Source: a virus. Taken from it: a stretch of 36,157 nucleotides of DNA. Position 1 is the stretch's first letter. Every line of letters starts with the position of its first letter. The position numbers and the translations under genes were made by a program. The notes below the pieces were generated by a model. The model saw only the letters and a list, made by a program, of their open reading frames with translations. It was not told the origin of the DNA and made no database searches. The stretch covers positions 1 to 36,157 of IMG/VR virus record IMGVR_UViG_3300021961_000287; one strand, 5' to 3'. Positions 26,617-35,286 of the stretch are shown piece by piece.

Positions 26617-27051
26617 TTATTTACCTTTTCCTTGGTGAAATATCTGTTCTTCCGTAATTATTTTAAAATTTAAGCCCTTGCTATTACACCAAACCTTTGC
26701 GGCTTCCCATTTTACCATGTTCAGCACTGCATATGCTTGGTCTCTTCTACTTTTGGCTTCTTCCAAACTTGTTTCTTTCTTGGGCTTAACTTCGATAACA
26801 TCTGCTTGATGCTTGCCATTGCGATCAATGTAATAGATCAAAAAGTCTGGAACGTAGATAGTTTGTTTACCAGTAAAAGGGTTTTTGTAGTTGATGTGTA
26901 CTGCTTCGCTGGCCCATTTAAGTATATTAGGGTTGTTGTCGCAGAAACGCATGAATACATGTTCCCAACTTGAACGATAGGTTGGTTGTCTTTTACCTAC
27001 ATATTTGTCAGGGTTTAAGACTTGGTACTTGCCCTGTGCATACTTGCTCAT
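26617..27051 (-). CDS. 4: gp4-like head completion protein (TnsA-like fold)
   Basis: 144 aa. YRSSWEHVFMRFCDNNPNIL (about 25-44), ITYVPDF-type strand TIYVPDFLIYYIDRNGKHQ and ADVIEVKPKKE show the Asp...Glu-x-Lys pattern of TnsA/PD-(D/E)XK-like nucleases, as in T4 gp4 (about 150 aa), which completes DNA-filled heads. The start MSKYAQGKYQVLNPDKYVGK is coupled to the upstream stop by a 4-base overlap. Part of the structural operon 28729-26617. Confidence 0.85.
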   Translation of the reverse strand: MSKYAQGKYQVLNPDKYVGKRQPTYRSSWEHVFMRFCDNNPNILKWASEAVHINYKNPFTGKQTIYVPDFLIYYIDRNGKHQADVIEVKPKKETSLEEAKSRRDQAYAVLNMVKWEAAKVWCNSKGLNFKIITEEQIFHQGKGK

Positions 27052-27431
27052 GGTAGAATGCTTCGTTCAACATACTGATTTCTAATTTGTTGGTTATTTG
27101 TTCCTAGTAAACTTGTACCAACTCTATTTAAATTTAGGTACATGCATAGGTAATTACTTAAACTGTTGATAGGAACTTTTTTAAAATCGTCTAACACTTC
27201 CATTGGATTAGCACCTAACTTTTGAGCAGTATACATTACTGCACTCGCTAGTGCTTGAGCGGCAGTTTTATTTCCATTGGTATAGTATTGAAAATGTGCA
27301 ATAATTGCATCGTTTTCAGGTCCACTAATATCAATGATTCTATCAAAGTAATTTGAGAAATATCCGTCAGTTGAATTGGTTGAAGTTGAAATTGAAACTG
27401 AATTTAAATTTGTTGGAACATTAAACGCCAT
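27048..27431 (-). CDS. Conserved virion-region protein, 127 aa
   Basis: MAFNVPTNLNSVSISTSTNS with a helical middle (TNGNKTAAQALASAVMYTAQ; NSLSNYLCMYLNLNRVGTSL) and the ending YVERSILP. I recall a conserved homologue with the same ending directly beside gp4 in marine T4-like phages, where it may be a baseplate wedge or head-tail part; I do not assign a gp number. Start and stop are fused to its neighbours (TAATG and ATGA overlaps). Confidence 0.65.
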   Translation of the reverse strand: MAFNVPTNLNSVSISTSTNSTDGYFSNYFDRIIDISGPENDAIIAHFQYYTNGNKTAAQALASAVMYTAQKLGANPMEVLDDFKKVPINSLSNYLCMYLNLNRVGTSLLGTNNQQIRNQYVERSILP

Positions 27432-28729
27432 TAGGTTACTCCGTCATTTAATTCTATATCAAACTCAGCTTCTTCAAAATCAGCACCACTAAAATTATTG
27501 GTTTGAATTCTTTGACGAATGTTTGATTCTTTTAGTTTTGCTTGAGGTACACTTGTACTAAAATTGGTAACTGATGGCAGAGAAAAGTTAGTATTTGACA
27601 ATGCGGCTTGGGCATCATCAGCAAAACTTGATGCTGAGCTGAGTAAACTACCATTGCTACTTACTGCTGGACTTTGCCCACCAATAGTTTTAAATCCGTT
27701 ACTAACAGTGTTACTAATTTCTTGTACTCCATTAGCAATAGTTTGTCCAACATTTACTCCATTAATGGATGGAATACTTAATCTATCCAATGGATTCTGT
27801 CCTCTTAAAATATCTTTAGCAATACTTCCTATTTCAGCTGATGCTACCGCTTTTAAATCTAAATTAGAAAGATTGTTTAATGCTCGTCCACCTTTAAACA
27901 ATGCTGATCCAATATTACCTTCGCTAAGATCCTTGACAATTTCGTCAGCTGTTTGTAACAATCCGCCTGGCCCAGCAATGCTGTTAGTGCCGCCACCTGC
28001 CGGAGTTAGTGGACTTGGAGTATTATCATAATGTAATTTACCAAAGCCTTTAACGTTATCTGCTGTAACATAACCTTTTCTATATTTGACTGCTTCGTAC
28101 TGTACTGTCATTTCGTGTTGCATTACTTCAGATCCATCTGAAGCACGATGTTCACCGTGTTTAAATCCTGATATGATTGGATTTATTAATGTGTATTCGC
28201 TAAATTCTTTTTGGTGTAAACTATAAATTCTAATAGCATTAAGGTACTGTAATTTTTCTGTTTGACCTAAACGCTGATAATCACGAGGGGTATATCCCCA
28301 TACATTTGATTGTAACGATTGGTATTTGTGTCCTGCTCTGTATAATGGATCTTCGTAGTCGCTGTCTCTATAGAAATAACTATAATAGTCATACCAAAAT
28401 TCACGTACAACATCCTGACTATCATCATGGAATGTTATTCTTACATCGTCGTAGTCTATTTTAGTTTGTGCATAGTCCCAACGATTGTACGCATTTTTCT
28501 TTTGTACACCAAGTTTAAATCCAGGCAAAGTTACTTCTTTGACCATCAAACCAATTTCTAATTGTTGTTGGTTTTTAACTTTTGAAACTTGGCCAAAATC
28601 AAATGCTACATGATAGAGAAAAGAATGTTTTGGTTGCAGGCCACCATCAAGAAAAATCTTGCTAGCATGCTTGTAATCTTTAACTTGATCCCCTTGGAAA
28701 AGAGGTTTTAAAAACTGATTAATACTCAT
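27431..28729 (-). CDS. Tail tube cap/initiator-like protein (gp48/gp54 type)
   Basis: 432 aa. The N-terminal ~230 residues have a tail-tube-like layout: MSINQFLKPLFQGDQVKDYK, FLYHVAFDFGQVSKVKNQQQ, IGLMVKEVTLPGFKLGVQKK, DYDDVRITFHDDSQDVVREF and FWYDYYSYFYRDSDYEDPLY. The C-terminal ~200 residues are Ser/Asn/Gly-rich, ending in an acidic EEAEFDIELNDGVT. In T4, gp48 and gp54 adopt the tube fold and connect baseplate to tube; I recall a cyanophage protein of this same type. It lies directly downstream of gp19. Whether it corresponds to gp48 or gp54 is not decided. Confidence 0.6.
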   Translation of the reverse strand: MSINQFLKPLFQGDQVKDYKHASKIFLDGGLQPKHSFLYHVAFDFGQVSKVKNQQQLEIGLMVKEVTLPGFKLGVQKKNAYNRWDYAQTKIDYDDVRITFHDDSQDVVREFWYDYYSYFYRDSDYEDPLYRAGHKYQSLQSNVWGYTPRDYQRLGQTEKLQYLNAIRIYSLHQKEFSEYTLINPIISGFKHGEHRASDGSEVMQHEMTVQYEAVKYRKGYVTADNVKGFGKLHYDNTPSPLTPAGGGTNSIAGPGGLLQTADEIVKDLSEGNIGSALFKGGRALNNLSNLDLKAVASAEIGSIAKDILRGQNPLDRLSIPSINGVNVGQTIANGVQEISNTVSNGFKTIGGQSPAVSSNGSLLSSASSFADDAQAALSNTNFSLPSVTNFSTSVPQAKLKESNIRQRIQTNNFSGADFEEAEFDIELNDGVT

Positions 28730-28733
28730 GTTA

Positions 28734-28742
28734 ATATTTATC
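28734..28742 (-). promoter_or_regulatory. Late-type element directly before the ATG at 28729
   Basis: GATAAATAT on the minus strand, four bases before the start codon and just after the gp19 terminator. No convincing ribosome binding site. Confidence 0.45.
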
Positions 28743-28743
28743 C

Positions 28744-28780
28744 AAAAAATTAACCTGGGTTTTTTAAGCCCAGGTTAATT
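28744..28780 (-). terminator. Intrinsic terminator after gp19
   Basis: Perfect 12-bp stem (28748-28759 with 28769-28780), 9-base loop, followed by TTTTTT on the minus strand. Confidence 0.88.
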
Positions 28781-28837
28781 GTATTAACATGTATTGCAGT
28801 AAGCTATCGTTTTTATTAGTTAAGTGTCGTCTGATTA

Positions 28838-29455
28838 TTAACCAGTAACTGCGCCTGCAATATTTCTGCCAACAAGTGTACCAACACCAACACCAACTGG
28901 TGATTGGATAGCATTGTCGTAACGAATGCTTAATTGGATTGTCATTGGATCGTTATTATCATAAGCTAGTTCACCGTAGTTAACGTTGGTTACCATACAA
29001 CCGTATAATTCCCAACTTTCAATTACGTTAGCATCTTGAGCGCCGTTACCACCATCTAGTACTTCATATACAAGTACAAACTTGTAGTCAATACCACTTG
29101 CGGCACTAGCTTGCTCGAGGAAGTCGAACTGCTTCTGAATTTGTTCACCTACTAGACGTGAAACGTTTCCGCCTGCATCGTCACGTAGTGTAACTGAGGT
29201 TTCTTGCCATTCTGGCTTACCTGCTAGATAAATTTTTGAGTTGTATGTATCAATTGTGATTGGCTCAAATTGGACCTGTGGTCTTGCAATACTTACAACT
29301 TGCTTGGTTAGTTCTGATTTAGGCTGGCTAACACCAAAGTTATTAAAGCTGGCGCGGAAACGATAGCTTAGTTTTGGCATTAGTAGACCTTGGCTTGTTG
29401 CGCTTTGGTCTGTGGCTAATGGAACTGTGAATTTTGTTAAACTTGCAACTGACAT
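28838..29455 (-). CDS. 19: gp19, tail tube protein
   Basis: Stacks in rings to form the inner tail tube. 205 aa (T4 gp19 is 163). Typical segments: LSYRFRASFNNFGVSQPKSE (about 29-48), VVSIARPQVQFEPITIDTYN (about 53-72), GKPEWQETSVTLRDDAGGNV (about 78-97) and SWELYGCMVTNVNYGELAYD (about 146-165) with the final beta strand IQLSIRYDNA. AAGGAGA precedes the ATG and a late-type promoter is at 29476-29484. Transcribed after gp18, as in T4. Confidence 0.9.
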   Translation of the reverse strand: MSVASLTKFTVPLATDQSATSQGLLMPKLSYRFRASFNNFGVSQPKSELTKQVVSIARPQVQFEPITIDTYNSKIYLAGKPEWQETSVTLRDDAGGNVSRLVGEQIQKQFDFLEQASAASGIDYKFVLVYEVLDGGNGAQDANVIESWELYGCMVTNVNYGELAYDNNDPMTIQLSIRYDNAIQSPVGVGVGTLVGRNIAGAVTG

Positions 29456-29475
29456 GTTTTAAATCTCCTTATACA

Positions 29476-29484
29476 GTATTTACC
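29476..29484 (-). promoter_or_regulatory. Late-type promoter of gp19
   Basis: GGTAAATAC on the minus strand, 20 bases before the ATG at 29455. Confidence 0.45.
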
Positions 29485-29495
29485 TGCATGTAATC

Positions 29496-29534
29496 GACAA
29501 CTGAGAGCTATTATGCCCTCAGTTGTCTTTTTTT
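29496..29534 (+). terminator. Hairpin with T-run on the plus strand, gp18-gp19 gap
   Basis: A 10-bp stem (29496-29505 with 29518-29527) and 12-base loop. The seven T (to 29534) follow on the plus strand, opposite to gp18 and gp19. On the minus strand the hairpin is preceded by A and has no T-run, so it may protect mRNA ends or block antisense transcripts. Confidence 0.6.
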
Positions 29535-29535
29535 A

Positions 29536-32500
29536 TTATAATCCTGCCGCGATATCACCTGGGTTCTTTAGGCGAATTGGAATGTAGATAAATTCAACTG
29601 CCTTCATAGGTTCGATTGCAATATCAACGTATAGTTCGTTTCTTGCGATACGTGTTGGCGTATTGTTTGTCTCATCACAAATTACCAAGTAATCGTAAAT
29701 GCCTCGTTTTGCAATTAGGTCGTTAATCGCACCTTCAATAACATTCTTGATCTGATCACGTGTGATCTTATCGTTTGGTTCAAACAAGAACGCATTACCA
29801 ACGCTAGAGAGGATTGTTCTAATGTAGTTAACAAGTCTTGCTACGTTAACACGATCCAACGAACTTGCAACTGGGTTACGTGTCTTTTGACCCCAGCACA
29901 CTAGACCAACGCCTGGTAGGATTGTGAATGGGTTGATACGGTTTTCGTATAGTGCATCACGCATACCGTTGTTGATACCGTTACGAACAAATCCACCTGT
30001 CTTTGGATTGATCCAACCAATATCTGTTGCATTATCAATTAGGCCTCTACGTACACCAGCTGGTGCAAACCACTGATATGCCGCATTATCGTTGCGGATA
30101 TAAGTGCGTAGTGCCATATGACTTGCTGGCATTGTAATTGTATTACCACTTAGATCGTTTGTTTTTGCATGTGGGTAGTAAACAGCTAGGTATGGATCAG
30201 CAGTGCTAAGTCCATCGCCATTTGTGTTATTTGCCCAGTTAGCAAACGCAATACTGTTAGCTGGTAGTGTCATTGGTGTATCACCGATAACAAACGCTGT
30301 ATTCTTACGATCGTTGTTTAGTGCTACCATGTTTGGAATCACTTCAGGGAAACCAGGTGCAACAATTAGGTTATATGAGAATTGCTCTTCACGAATTTGT
30401 ATGTTCGCATCAACTGCGGCTCTCATTGCTTTAACAACCATGTTACGTTGTGCCTGTCCACCCATAAATGGTGATTGATCATCTTTTAGTCCTGAAACGC
30501 TAACCCATGCATCCTTAATAACAGGTAGGCTTGCATTTGGGAAGCTATCATCGTTAAAGTAATCGTTTACAAACTTCTTAACGTTAAAGCCACTTCTACG
30601 TGTGTTCCAAAGTAGCAAACCTCTTGGGAATAACTTGTGATTTGGAGCGTCTAAGTCTAAGTAGTTACTTGTTAACATGCTCTTAGTTGTTGGATAGTTA
30701 GCGGCAATAATGTCTGTTGTGCCGTCTGTGTCCCAACGTGCATCAGCAAAAGTAATACCATTTTGACTGAAACGGTCTGTTGCATCAATAGCTACCCAAG
30801 CATTCGCATCGTTATAGCGATATAGTTTTGGATAGTTAATTAAGTCGCTTGTATCTAACCAAAGATCACCAGCTACAAGAGATGTACCATCTGTTTGTGA
30901 AACTGGCTTACTTGCTGTTACAATAACCCCTCCTGGATCTGTATTAGTTAAGTTATAACCACGTGCATCATTGCTTAGTGTTTTATAACCTTTCCAACCA
31001 TTATCGTTAATCATGATGTCAACTGTAGTTGGATCACCATAATACCATAGTGTATCTGTTGCTGGTTCTTTGTAAGGTGTTTCAAACTGTGCCTTGTAGG
31101 CAAGTAAACGCCAGTTACTTAGGATAATAGTACCAGCGCCGTCATCTAAGAATTCAGCGGGAGTAAATCCAGCACCGTTAACCATTGTACCTGACACATC
31201 TTTGAGTGTAATAATACCACCAGTATCGTGTGTTAGTGTAATTGAACCATCAGCATTTGCTTTAGCTGAAACTTCTGGGATACCAGCAGTTGAAAAACTT
31301 GTTACCCAAGTTAATGCGTCAGTTACGCTTACACTAAATGTAAGACTGTAAGTAAACAGTTCTTCAAAGCCACTACGTGAAGCTTTTACTTCAATAGTCC
31401 CGCCGCCGGCTAATCCAGTTGGATAAACGGTATTAACGTTTTTGCCTTGAACGCCTCGTGTAAACAATCTTAGATTGTTTTCTCTACCAGCATCGTTTGC
31501 ATAGTCGTTGTAGATAGCAATTTTAGTTCCAAAAGGAATACTAAAGCCGTTTGCAATAGGATCTAGTGCAAACTGTGCTGAAGCAAAACTGCCTGCTACT
31601 GTTACTGCTTGTGCAACAAAGCTATCTGTATCTGCATTGTATTCTTTGAGCTGTAGGTTCATACCATCGCCTAGTGCAGAAGTTTTAATCCAAATACTTT
31701 GAGATGGACGAGGTTCTACGTCGCTAGCTCTCCAGGCTGGAACATCAACATATGATCCATAGTGTAGATCTGGTAGGTTGTATGTACCTGCTGTAATGCC
31801 TAGATCGTCTAAGATAGTTCCGGCGCCATTGTTAGCAATTTCAAATTGGTTGTTTCCGCCAACAGTTTGTGCTGTAGAGTCTGCATAAAAACCAATAAAG
31901 TTATCGCGAATGTCAATGCTTAATCCAGTTAAACCTGCGGCCGCATTAAATGATGTTTCTAAATCTTGAATTGTTGTACCGGTAAGAGTTACAGTAACAC
32001 CATTAATATCAATTGCATGTCCACTTGTTAGTGTTGGAGCGGCTACTGTGGCTTTGATAACCGGAACACTACTGAGCCAGTTGTTTGAGCCAAGTCTACG
32101 CCAAAAACCATAATAGTCTTTAACATACATTCTGTTTCTACGATTACTGTCTGAAGAACTGTATGTAACAACTGCATAGTCGCCAACATTACCAATACCA
32201 GTTTGTGGAAAATATGCGCTAGTGTTAATTGTTGCAGAGTTGACCTCTTCAACGACATCAATGATAATTGGAGTTTTCTTAGTGAATGAATTTTCTGAAC
32301 TATCCCATTCGTAAATACCCCACTCTGTTAAACCTAGGTCTAACCAGTTTGTTTGGTTATCTGGGTCGCCTTTTGGACGAATGCTTGTTGCTTCTAGTTC
32401 TTTTAAGTTTACATCTGCACGTACTGCATAGGCACGGTTTGTAATACCCATTGCACTGTACATTGCCATTAAGCCGTATTCGTTTAACGGTGAAGCATGT

Positions 32501-32745
32501 ATTGGAGTACCGCTTGCAGATTGTTTAAAGATTGGCGTACCAAGTTGAGAAACAATTTCTCTCTGTGAGGTAAACACTTGCAGGGCCGCCGCGTTATCTT
32601 TTGTTGTACCGGCAGCAAGCGAACCGTTTGCTGTTTTGTCTTGTTCTGTTGTTAGGAATACTAGAGGTATCGTGCCGACTGCGCCCGGTACGTATGCGCT
32701 TTCGTCGGTGACGGTAATCTCTAAACCTGGTGAAATCAAAGCCAT
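29536..32745 (-). CDS. 18: gp18, tail sheath protein, enlarged form
   Basis: Contractile outer tail. 1069 aa against 659 in T4. The start ALISPGLEITVTDESAYVPG and the C-terminal ~320 residues (RGLLLWNTRRSGFNVKKFVN; later RDALYENRINPFTILPGVGL, ENRIN-type handle, KTRNPVASSLDRVNVARLVN, and IPIRLKNPGDIAAGL) are the conserved sheath core. Between them lie large insertions with beta-rich text, one resembling an INGVTVTLTGTTIQDLETSF...DLGIT pattern as in flagellin/hook-type domains (about 251-325), and a second similar one (about 460-545). The ATG at 32745 follows GGAAAG; the frame continues 14 codons upstream without a better start. Confidence 0.92.
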   Translation of the reverse strand: MALISPGLEITVTDESAYVPGAVGTIPLVFLTTEQDKTANGSLAAGTTKDNAAALQVFTSQREIVSQLGTPIFKQSASGTPIHASPLNEYGLMAMYSAMGITNRAYAVRADVNLKELEATSIRPKGDPDNQTNWLDLGLTEWGIYEWDSSENSFTKKTPIIIDVVEEVNSATINTSAYFPQTGIGNVGDYAVVTYSSSDSNRRNRMYVKDYYGFWRRLGSNNWLSSVPVIKATVAAPTLTSGHAIDINGVTVTLTGTTIQDLETSFNAAAGLTGLSIDIRDNFIGFYADSTAQTVGGNNQFEIANNGAGTILDDLGITAGTYNLPDLHYGSYVDVPAWRASDVEPRPSQSIWIKTSALGDGMNLQLKEYNADTDSFVAQAVTVAGSFASAQFALDPIANGFSIPFGTKIAIYNDYANDAGRENNLRLFTRGVQGKNVNTVYPTGLAGGGTIEVKASRSGFEELFTYSLTFSVSVTDALTWVTSFSTAGIPEVSAKANADGSITLTHDTGGIITLKDVSGTMVNGAGFTPAEFLDDGAGTIILSNWRLLAYKAQFETPYKEPATDTLWYYGDPTTVDIMINDNGWKGYKTLSNDARGYNLTNTDPGGVIVTASKPVSQTDGTSLVAGDLWLDTSDLINYPKLYRYNDANAWVAIDATDRFSQNGITFADARWDTDGTTDIIAANYPTTKSMLTSNYLDLDAPNHKLFPRGLLLWNTRRSGFNVKKFVNDYFNDDSFPNASLPVIKDAWVSVSGLKDDQSPFMGGQAQRNMVVKAMRAAVDANIQIREEQFSYNLIVAPGFPEVIPNMVALNNDRKNTAFVIGDTPMTLPANSIAFANWANNTNGDGLSTADPYLAVYYPHAKTNDLSGNTITMPASHMALRTYIRNDNAAYQWFAPAGVRRGLIDNATDIGWINPKTGGFVRNGINNGMRDALYENRINPFTILPGVGLVCWGQKTRNPVASSLDRVNVARLVNYIRTILSSVGNAFLFEPNDKITRDQIKNVIEGAINDLIAKRGIYDYLVICDETNNTPTRIARNELYVDIAIEPMKAVEFIYIPIRLKNPGDIAAGL

Positions 32746-32776
32746 CTTTTTCTTTCCTTTTATATAAGTAACTTCT

Positions 32777-32799
32777 AAAAAGCACAAGCAACTTGTGCT
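32777..32799 (-). promoter_or_regulatory. Hairpin with T-run in the gp18 leader
   Basis: Stem AGCACAAG/CTTGTGCT with a 3-base loop, followed on the minus strand by TTTTT. It lies between the late-type promoter at 32812 and the gp18 ATG, so it could be an attenuator or an upstream terminator. Confidence 0.45.
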
Positions 32800-32811
32800 C
32801 TTAACTTAAAT

Positions 32812-32820
32812 GTATTTATT
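32812..32820 (-). promoter_or_regulatory. Late-type promoter of gp18
   Basis: AATAAATAC on the minus strand, 66 bases before the gp18 ATG. Confidence 0.45.
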
Positions 32821-32870
32821 TTTCTTCAGGAAAATATGGTGCTTTAGCATGCCCTTAATTAAGGTTTGCC

Positions 32871-32878
32871 CATAAATA
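32871..32878 (+). promoter_or_regulatory. Late-type element before the gene at 32887
   Basis: CATAAATA, eight bases before the ATG at 32887; no ribosome binding site is visible between them. Confidence 0.45.
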
Positions 32879-32886
32879 TATGCATA

Positions 32887-33234
32887 ATGGAACGTAAATT
32901 ATGCTCAATTTGTGAAGAACGCCCTGTAGCAATCAATTGCCACAAGAACGGTCGCACTTATTATAGAAAAATTTGTGATGCTTGTAGTCGGAGAGGCAAA
33001 AGGATAAAAGCCGTTGCTCCGCTTTGGTATAGAATGGGCTATAGAAAAAAAGCTATCTGCGATCGTTGTGGGTTCAAAGCACGATCAAACAAACAGATGT
33101 TTGTGTTTCACGTAGATGGTAATTTATCTAATGTGGATAATTTTAATCTAAAAACTATCTGTGCTAACTGCAAAATAGATTTATACGAAAACCGATCTAA
33201 GTGGCAAGCCCACTCACAAGTAGCAGACTTTTAA
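32887..33234 (+). CDS. Zinc-finger HNH-like phage protein, 115 aa
   Basis: MERKLCSICEERPVAINCHK, YYRKICDACSRRGKR and AICDRCGFKARSNKQMF form three Cys pairs; then FVFHVDGNLSNVDNFNLKTI and CANC. The H-V-D-G-N-L...N-N.K-x-x-C-x-x-C layout matches the degenerate HNH/zinc-ribbon proteins I recall in T4-like cyanophages. I chose the ATG at 32887; an in-frame TTG at 32866 adds seven residues. Its end overlaps the convergent dNMP kinase by 38 bases. Confidence 0.75.
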   Translation: MERKLCSICEERPVAINCHKNGRTYYRKICDACSRRGKRIKAVAPLWYRMGYRKKAICDRCGFKARSNKQMFVFHVDGNLSNVDNFNLKTICANCKIDLYENRSKWQAHSQVADF

Positions 33235-33844
33235 CTTGTGCCTGGAGTGCTTTTAGTGTGCTGTTGTTGTTAATCACTGCATCAAAATAACGATCCTGCA
33301 TTACCCAACGCCATTCGCTTTCGTGTACTTTGGGAAACACCACTTTCATTGAGTGGTCTTCGTCTACTGTGTCTGCTTGATTGATACCGCAAGCAGTAGC
33401 CCACCAGTCGGGCTTTGGTCCTCGCTGTACCTGCCATACTTGACCGCCTACGTCGCGAATCATTTGTAGTTCGTTCTGAAATCTTGCGTCTGGAATAACA
33501 TAATTTACATTAGGATTAGTTAATATTTTTTGTTTTACCAAACTTACCCAAATACCATCATAAAAACCATGACGCATACAATCAGTGCCAAACAACTGAA
33601 GGACCAGCCTAGGGGTAATGTGCTCATTAGTTTCGTTTGACCAGAATGTATCGGGCTTTTCTCTCCACTCTCTGCTCTCATTTGTATCTCCTTCGAGCAT
33701 CGCCCTGTCCCAATCAAACATAGTTGCAACAGCATCTTTTAGCTTATCAGCAAAGCTAATTTTAGTAAATCCATGTTCTTGTACAAGACAATCAGCAACT
33801 GTACCTTTGCCACTACCTATTAGCCCACAAATACCAATGATCAT
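33197..33844 (-). CDS. 1: Deoxynucleoside monophosphate kinase (T4 gp1-like)
   Basis: Converts dNMPs to dNDPs for DNA synthesis. 215 aa (T4 gp1 is 241). Walker A GLIGSGKGT (about 7-15), then KISFADKLKDAVATMFDWDR (about 28-47), RLVLQLFGTDCMRHGFYDGI (about 79-98), a VIPDARFQNEL strand (about 115-125) and the lid region VQRGPKPDWWA. AAGGAG precedes the ATG. It has a near-consensus sigma70-like promoter (33866-33894). Confidence 0.87.
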   Translation of the reverse strand: MIIGICGLIGSGKGTVADCLVQEHGFTKISFADKLKDAVATMFDWDRAMLEGDTNESREWREKPDTFWSNETNEHITPRLVLQLFGTDCMRHGFYDGIWVSLVKQKILTNPNVNYVIPDARFQNELQMIRDVGGQVWQVQRGPKPDWWATACGINQADTVDEDHSMKVVFPKVHESEWRWVMQDRYFDAVINNNSTLKALQAQVKSLLLVSGLAT

Positions 33845-33865
33845 GTGAATCTCCTTATGCTTTTA

Positions 33866-33894
33866 ATTATAGCACGAGGTTGGTACAATGTCAA
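33866..33894 (-). promoter_or_regulatory. Consensus sigma70-like promoter of the dNMP kinase
   Basis: TTGACA (33889-33894), 17-base spacer, TATAAT (33866-33871) on the minus strand: all 12 consensus positions match. Confidence 0.88.
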
Positions 33895-33895
33895 G

Positions 33896-34417
33896 TTAGT
33901 GTTTTTTGATTTTGTTAAGCATTCTTACCAAACGGCTTGTTGGATTTACACGTTTGGTCTTATTGGCTTTACGTGCTTGTCTAATTTTAGTTCTAGCACG
34001 GGTAACTTTCATACGAGCTCGTTGTGCAACATCAATAGGCTGACTACAGTCAATAACTTTAGGCACTACACGACCTTTGCGTGGGCCACTTAAACAACGC
34101 CATTTCATAGTAGGACCTTTTTTAGTTTTAGCCCATACTAATTCGTGTTCGTCAATGATTATATCTTCTTCAACTTGATACTTGTCAATTTCTTCATCAC
34201 TTGCTTCAAAGTATGCTTCGCTTCCACATCTTGGGCATACCACAGTAGTTTCATCCTGATCTTCTACTTCTATTTCGCCAAGAGTTGTGCTAACTAGTTT
34301 ACAATCATAGCAAAAATTATACTCGCCTGGTTCATCTCTAACAAGATCTACTGTTTGATGATATACTCCGTTGTATTCACCTTCTGCTTCGTTAATATTA
34401 AATTCTTTTGATCTCAT
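33896..34417 (-). CDS. Zinc-ribbon protein with basic C-terminus, 173 aa
   Basis: MRSKEFNINEAEGEYNGVYH, then CYDCKLVSTT and CPRCGSEA as two CxxC pairs (about 36-39 and 61-64), an acidic helix, and a basic end (TMKWRCLSGPRKGRVVPKVI; RARTKIRQARKANKTKRVNP). The K.RWRC.SGPRKGR segment is one I recall in T4-like marine phages without a function. I chose the ATG at 34417, which overlaps the gp13 stop as TAATG with AGGATA just before it. Probably a DNA-associated or head-region protein. Confidence 0.68.
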   Translation of the reverse strand: MRSKEFNINEAEGEYNGVYHQTVDLVRDEPGEYNFCYDCKLVSTTLGEIEVEDQDETTVVCPRCGSEAYFEASDEEIDKYQVEEDIIIDEHELVWAKTKKGPTMKWRCLSGPRKGRVVPKVIDCSQPIDVAQRARMKVTRARTKIRQARKANKTKRVNPTSRLVRMLNKIKKH

Positions 34418-35286
34418 TATCCTGTCACCCAAGTTATTGGCATACCGCCGTCAATATAATCTTTGAGTTGCTGTTCTAGTTCTTGCATTTCTTGCTGTCC
34501 TTCTGCAAGGAGAGCTGGTCCATTTAGTGCGGTACCACCAGCTGGGCCTGCAATGCTAGCAAACTTGCTACGTGCTTCACCTAGGATACGTTTAGCAAAA
34601 CTATATGCATACTCTTGGATCCAAGGAAAAGCCATATGATCGTTTAGCAACATGAGATCTGGCTTGTAGTTATCGATCAATAAGCCTACTACTTCGTCAC
34701 TTTGCTCAGGAATTTTACGTAGAATAGTTAATTTTTTAGTAGCATTATTCCAGTTAAACTGCATGTAACCACCAAACATAGTCATTGCTAGTTCTTGATA
34801 TTGGGTATAAAGTTCAAAGCTCAATAGACCACCAACACGCCCTGCTACTAGCATGTATGTGTTTAAGTAACCTGCTGAGAATGGTTCAAATTGTGTAGCT
34901 GTATTACCTGTGACACTACCAATACCACGTCTATAGATCTGACGCACTTGCATAACTTCGTTTGGGAGTATGTATTCTGTAGTTTCTGGTTGTAGTTTTA
35001 AAAATGCATAGCTCTCTTCAACGCTGTTTGAACTACGTTGTCTATACTTAATAATAGATTGGTTAACAGCCATATCGTAGTGTTCTTTGTCTAACTCAAC
35101 ATCTACTATACCGTCTGCTAATCTTAAACGAATGTAGTCTTCGATTTGATGCTTTTTAATATTGGCTGTTGGTAGAGAACTACTGTCAAATTCAATTTGT
35201 CCAGCACCAGTGCCTGTTACAGGATCAAATAATGAATCTGCAATTAGTGTACCATCTGCATTAAGTCCAGTTTTTAGGGTAGCCAT
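34417..35286 (-). CDS. 13: gp13, neck protein
   Basis: Seals the filled head and joins it to the tail with gp14. 289 aa (T4 gp13 is 309). Characteristic stretch DYIRLRLADGIVDVELDKEH (about 49-68), YDMAVNQSIIKYRQRSSNSV (about 69-88), EESYAFLKLQPETTEYILPN and the RIGQ-type helical C-terminal half ending GGMPITWVTG. A late-type GATAAATAAG (35313-35322) lies upstream. It precedes the zinc-ribbon gene with a TAATG overlap. Confidence 0.85.
   Translation of the reverse strand: MATLKTGLNADGTLIADSLFDPVTGTGAGQIEFDSSSLPTANIKKHQIEDYIRLRLADGIVDVELDKEHYDMAVNQSIIKYRQRSSNSVEESYAFLKLQPETTEYILPNEVMQVRQIYRRGIGSVTGNTATQFEPFSAGYLNTYMLVAGRVGGLLSFELYTQYQELAMTMFGGYMQFNWNNATKKLTILRKIPEQSDEVVGLLIDNYKPDLMLLNDHMAFPWIQEYAYSFAKRILGEARSKFASIAGPAGGTALNGPALLAEGQQEMQELEQQLKDYIDGGMPITWVTG

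Noticed and set aside
27564-28031. Plus-strand 155-aa frame opposite the tube-cap gene
   Set aside because: It is a shadow in a low-complexity Ser/Asn/Gly region, without a ribosome binding site or family features.
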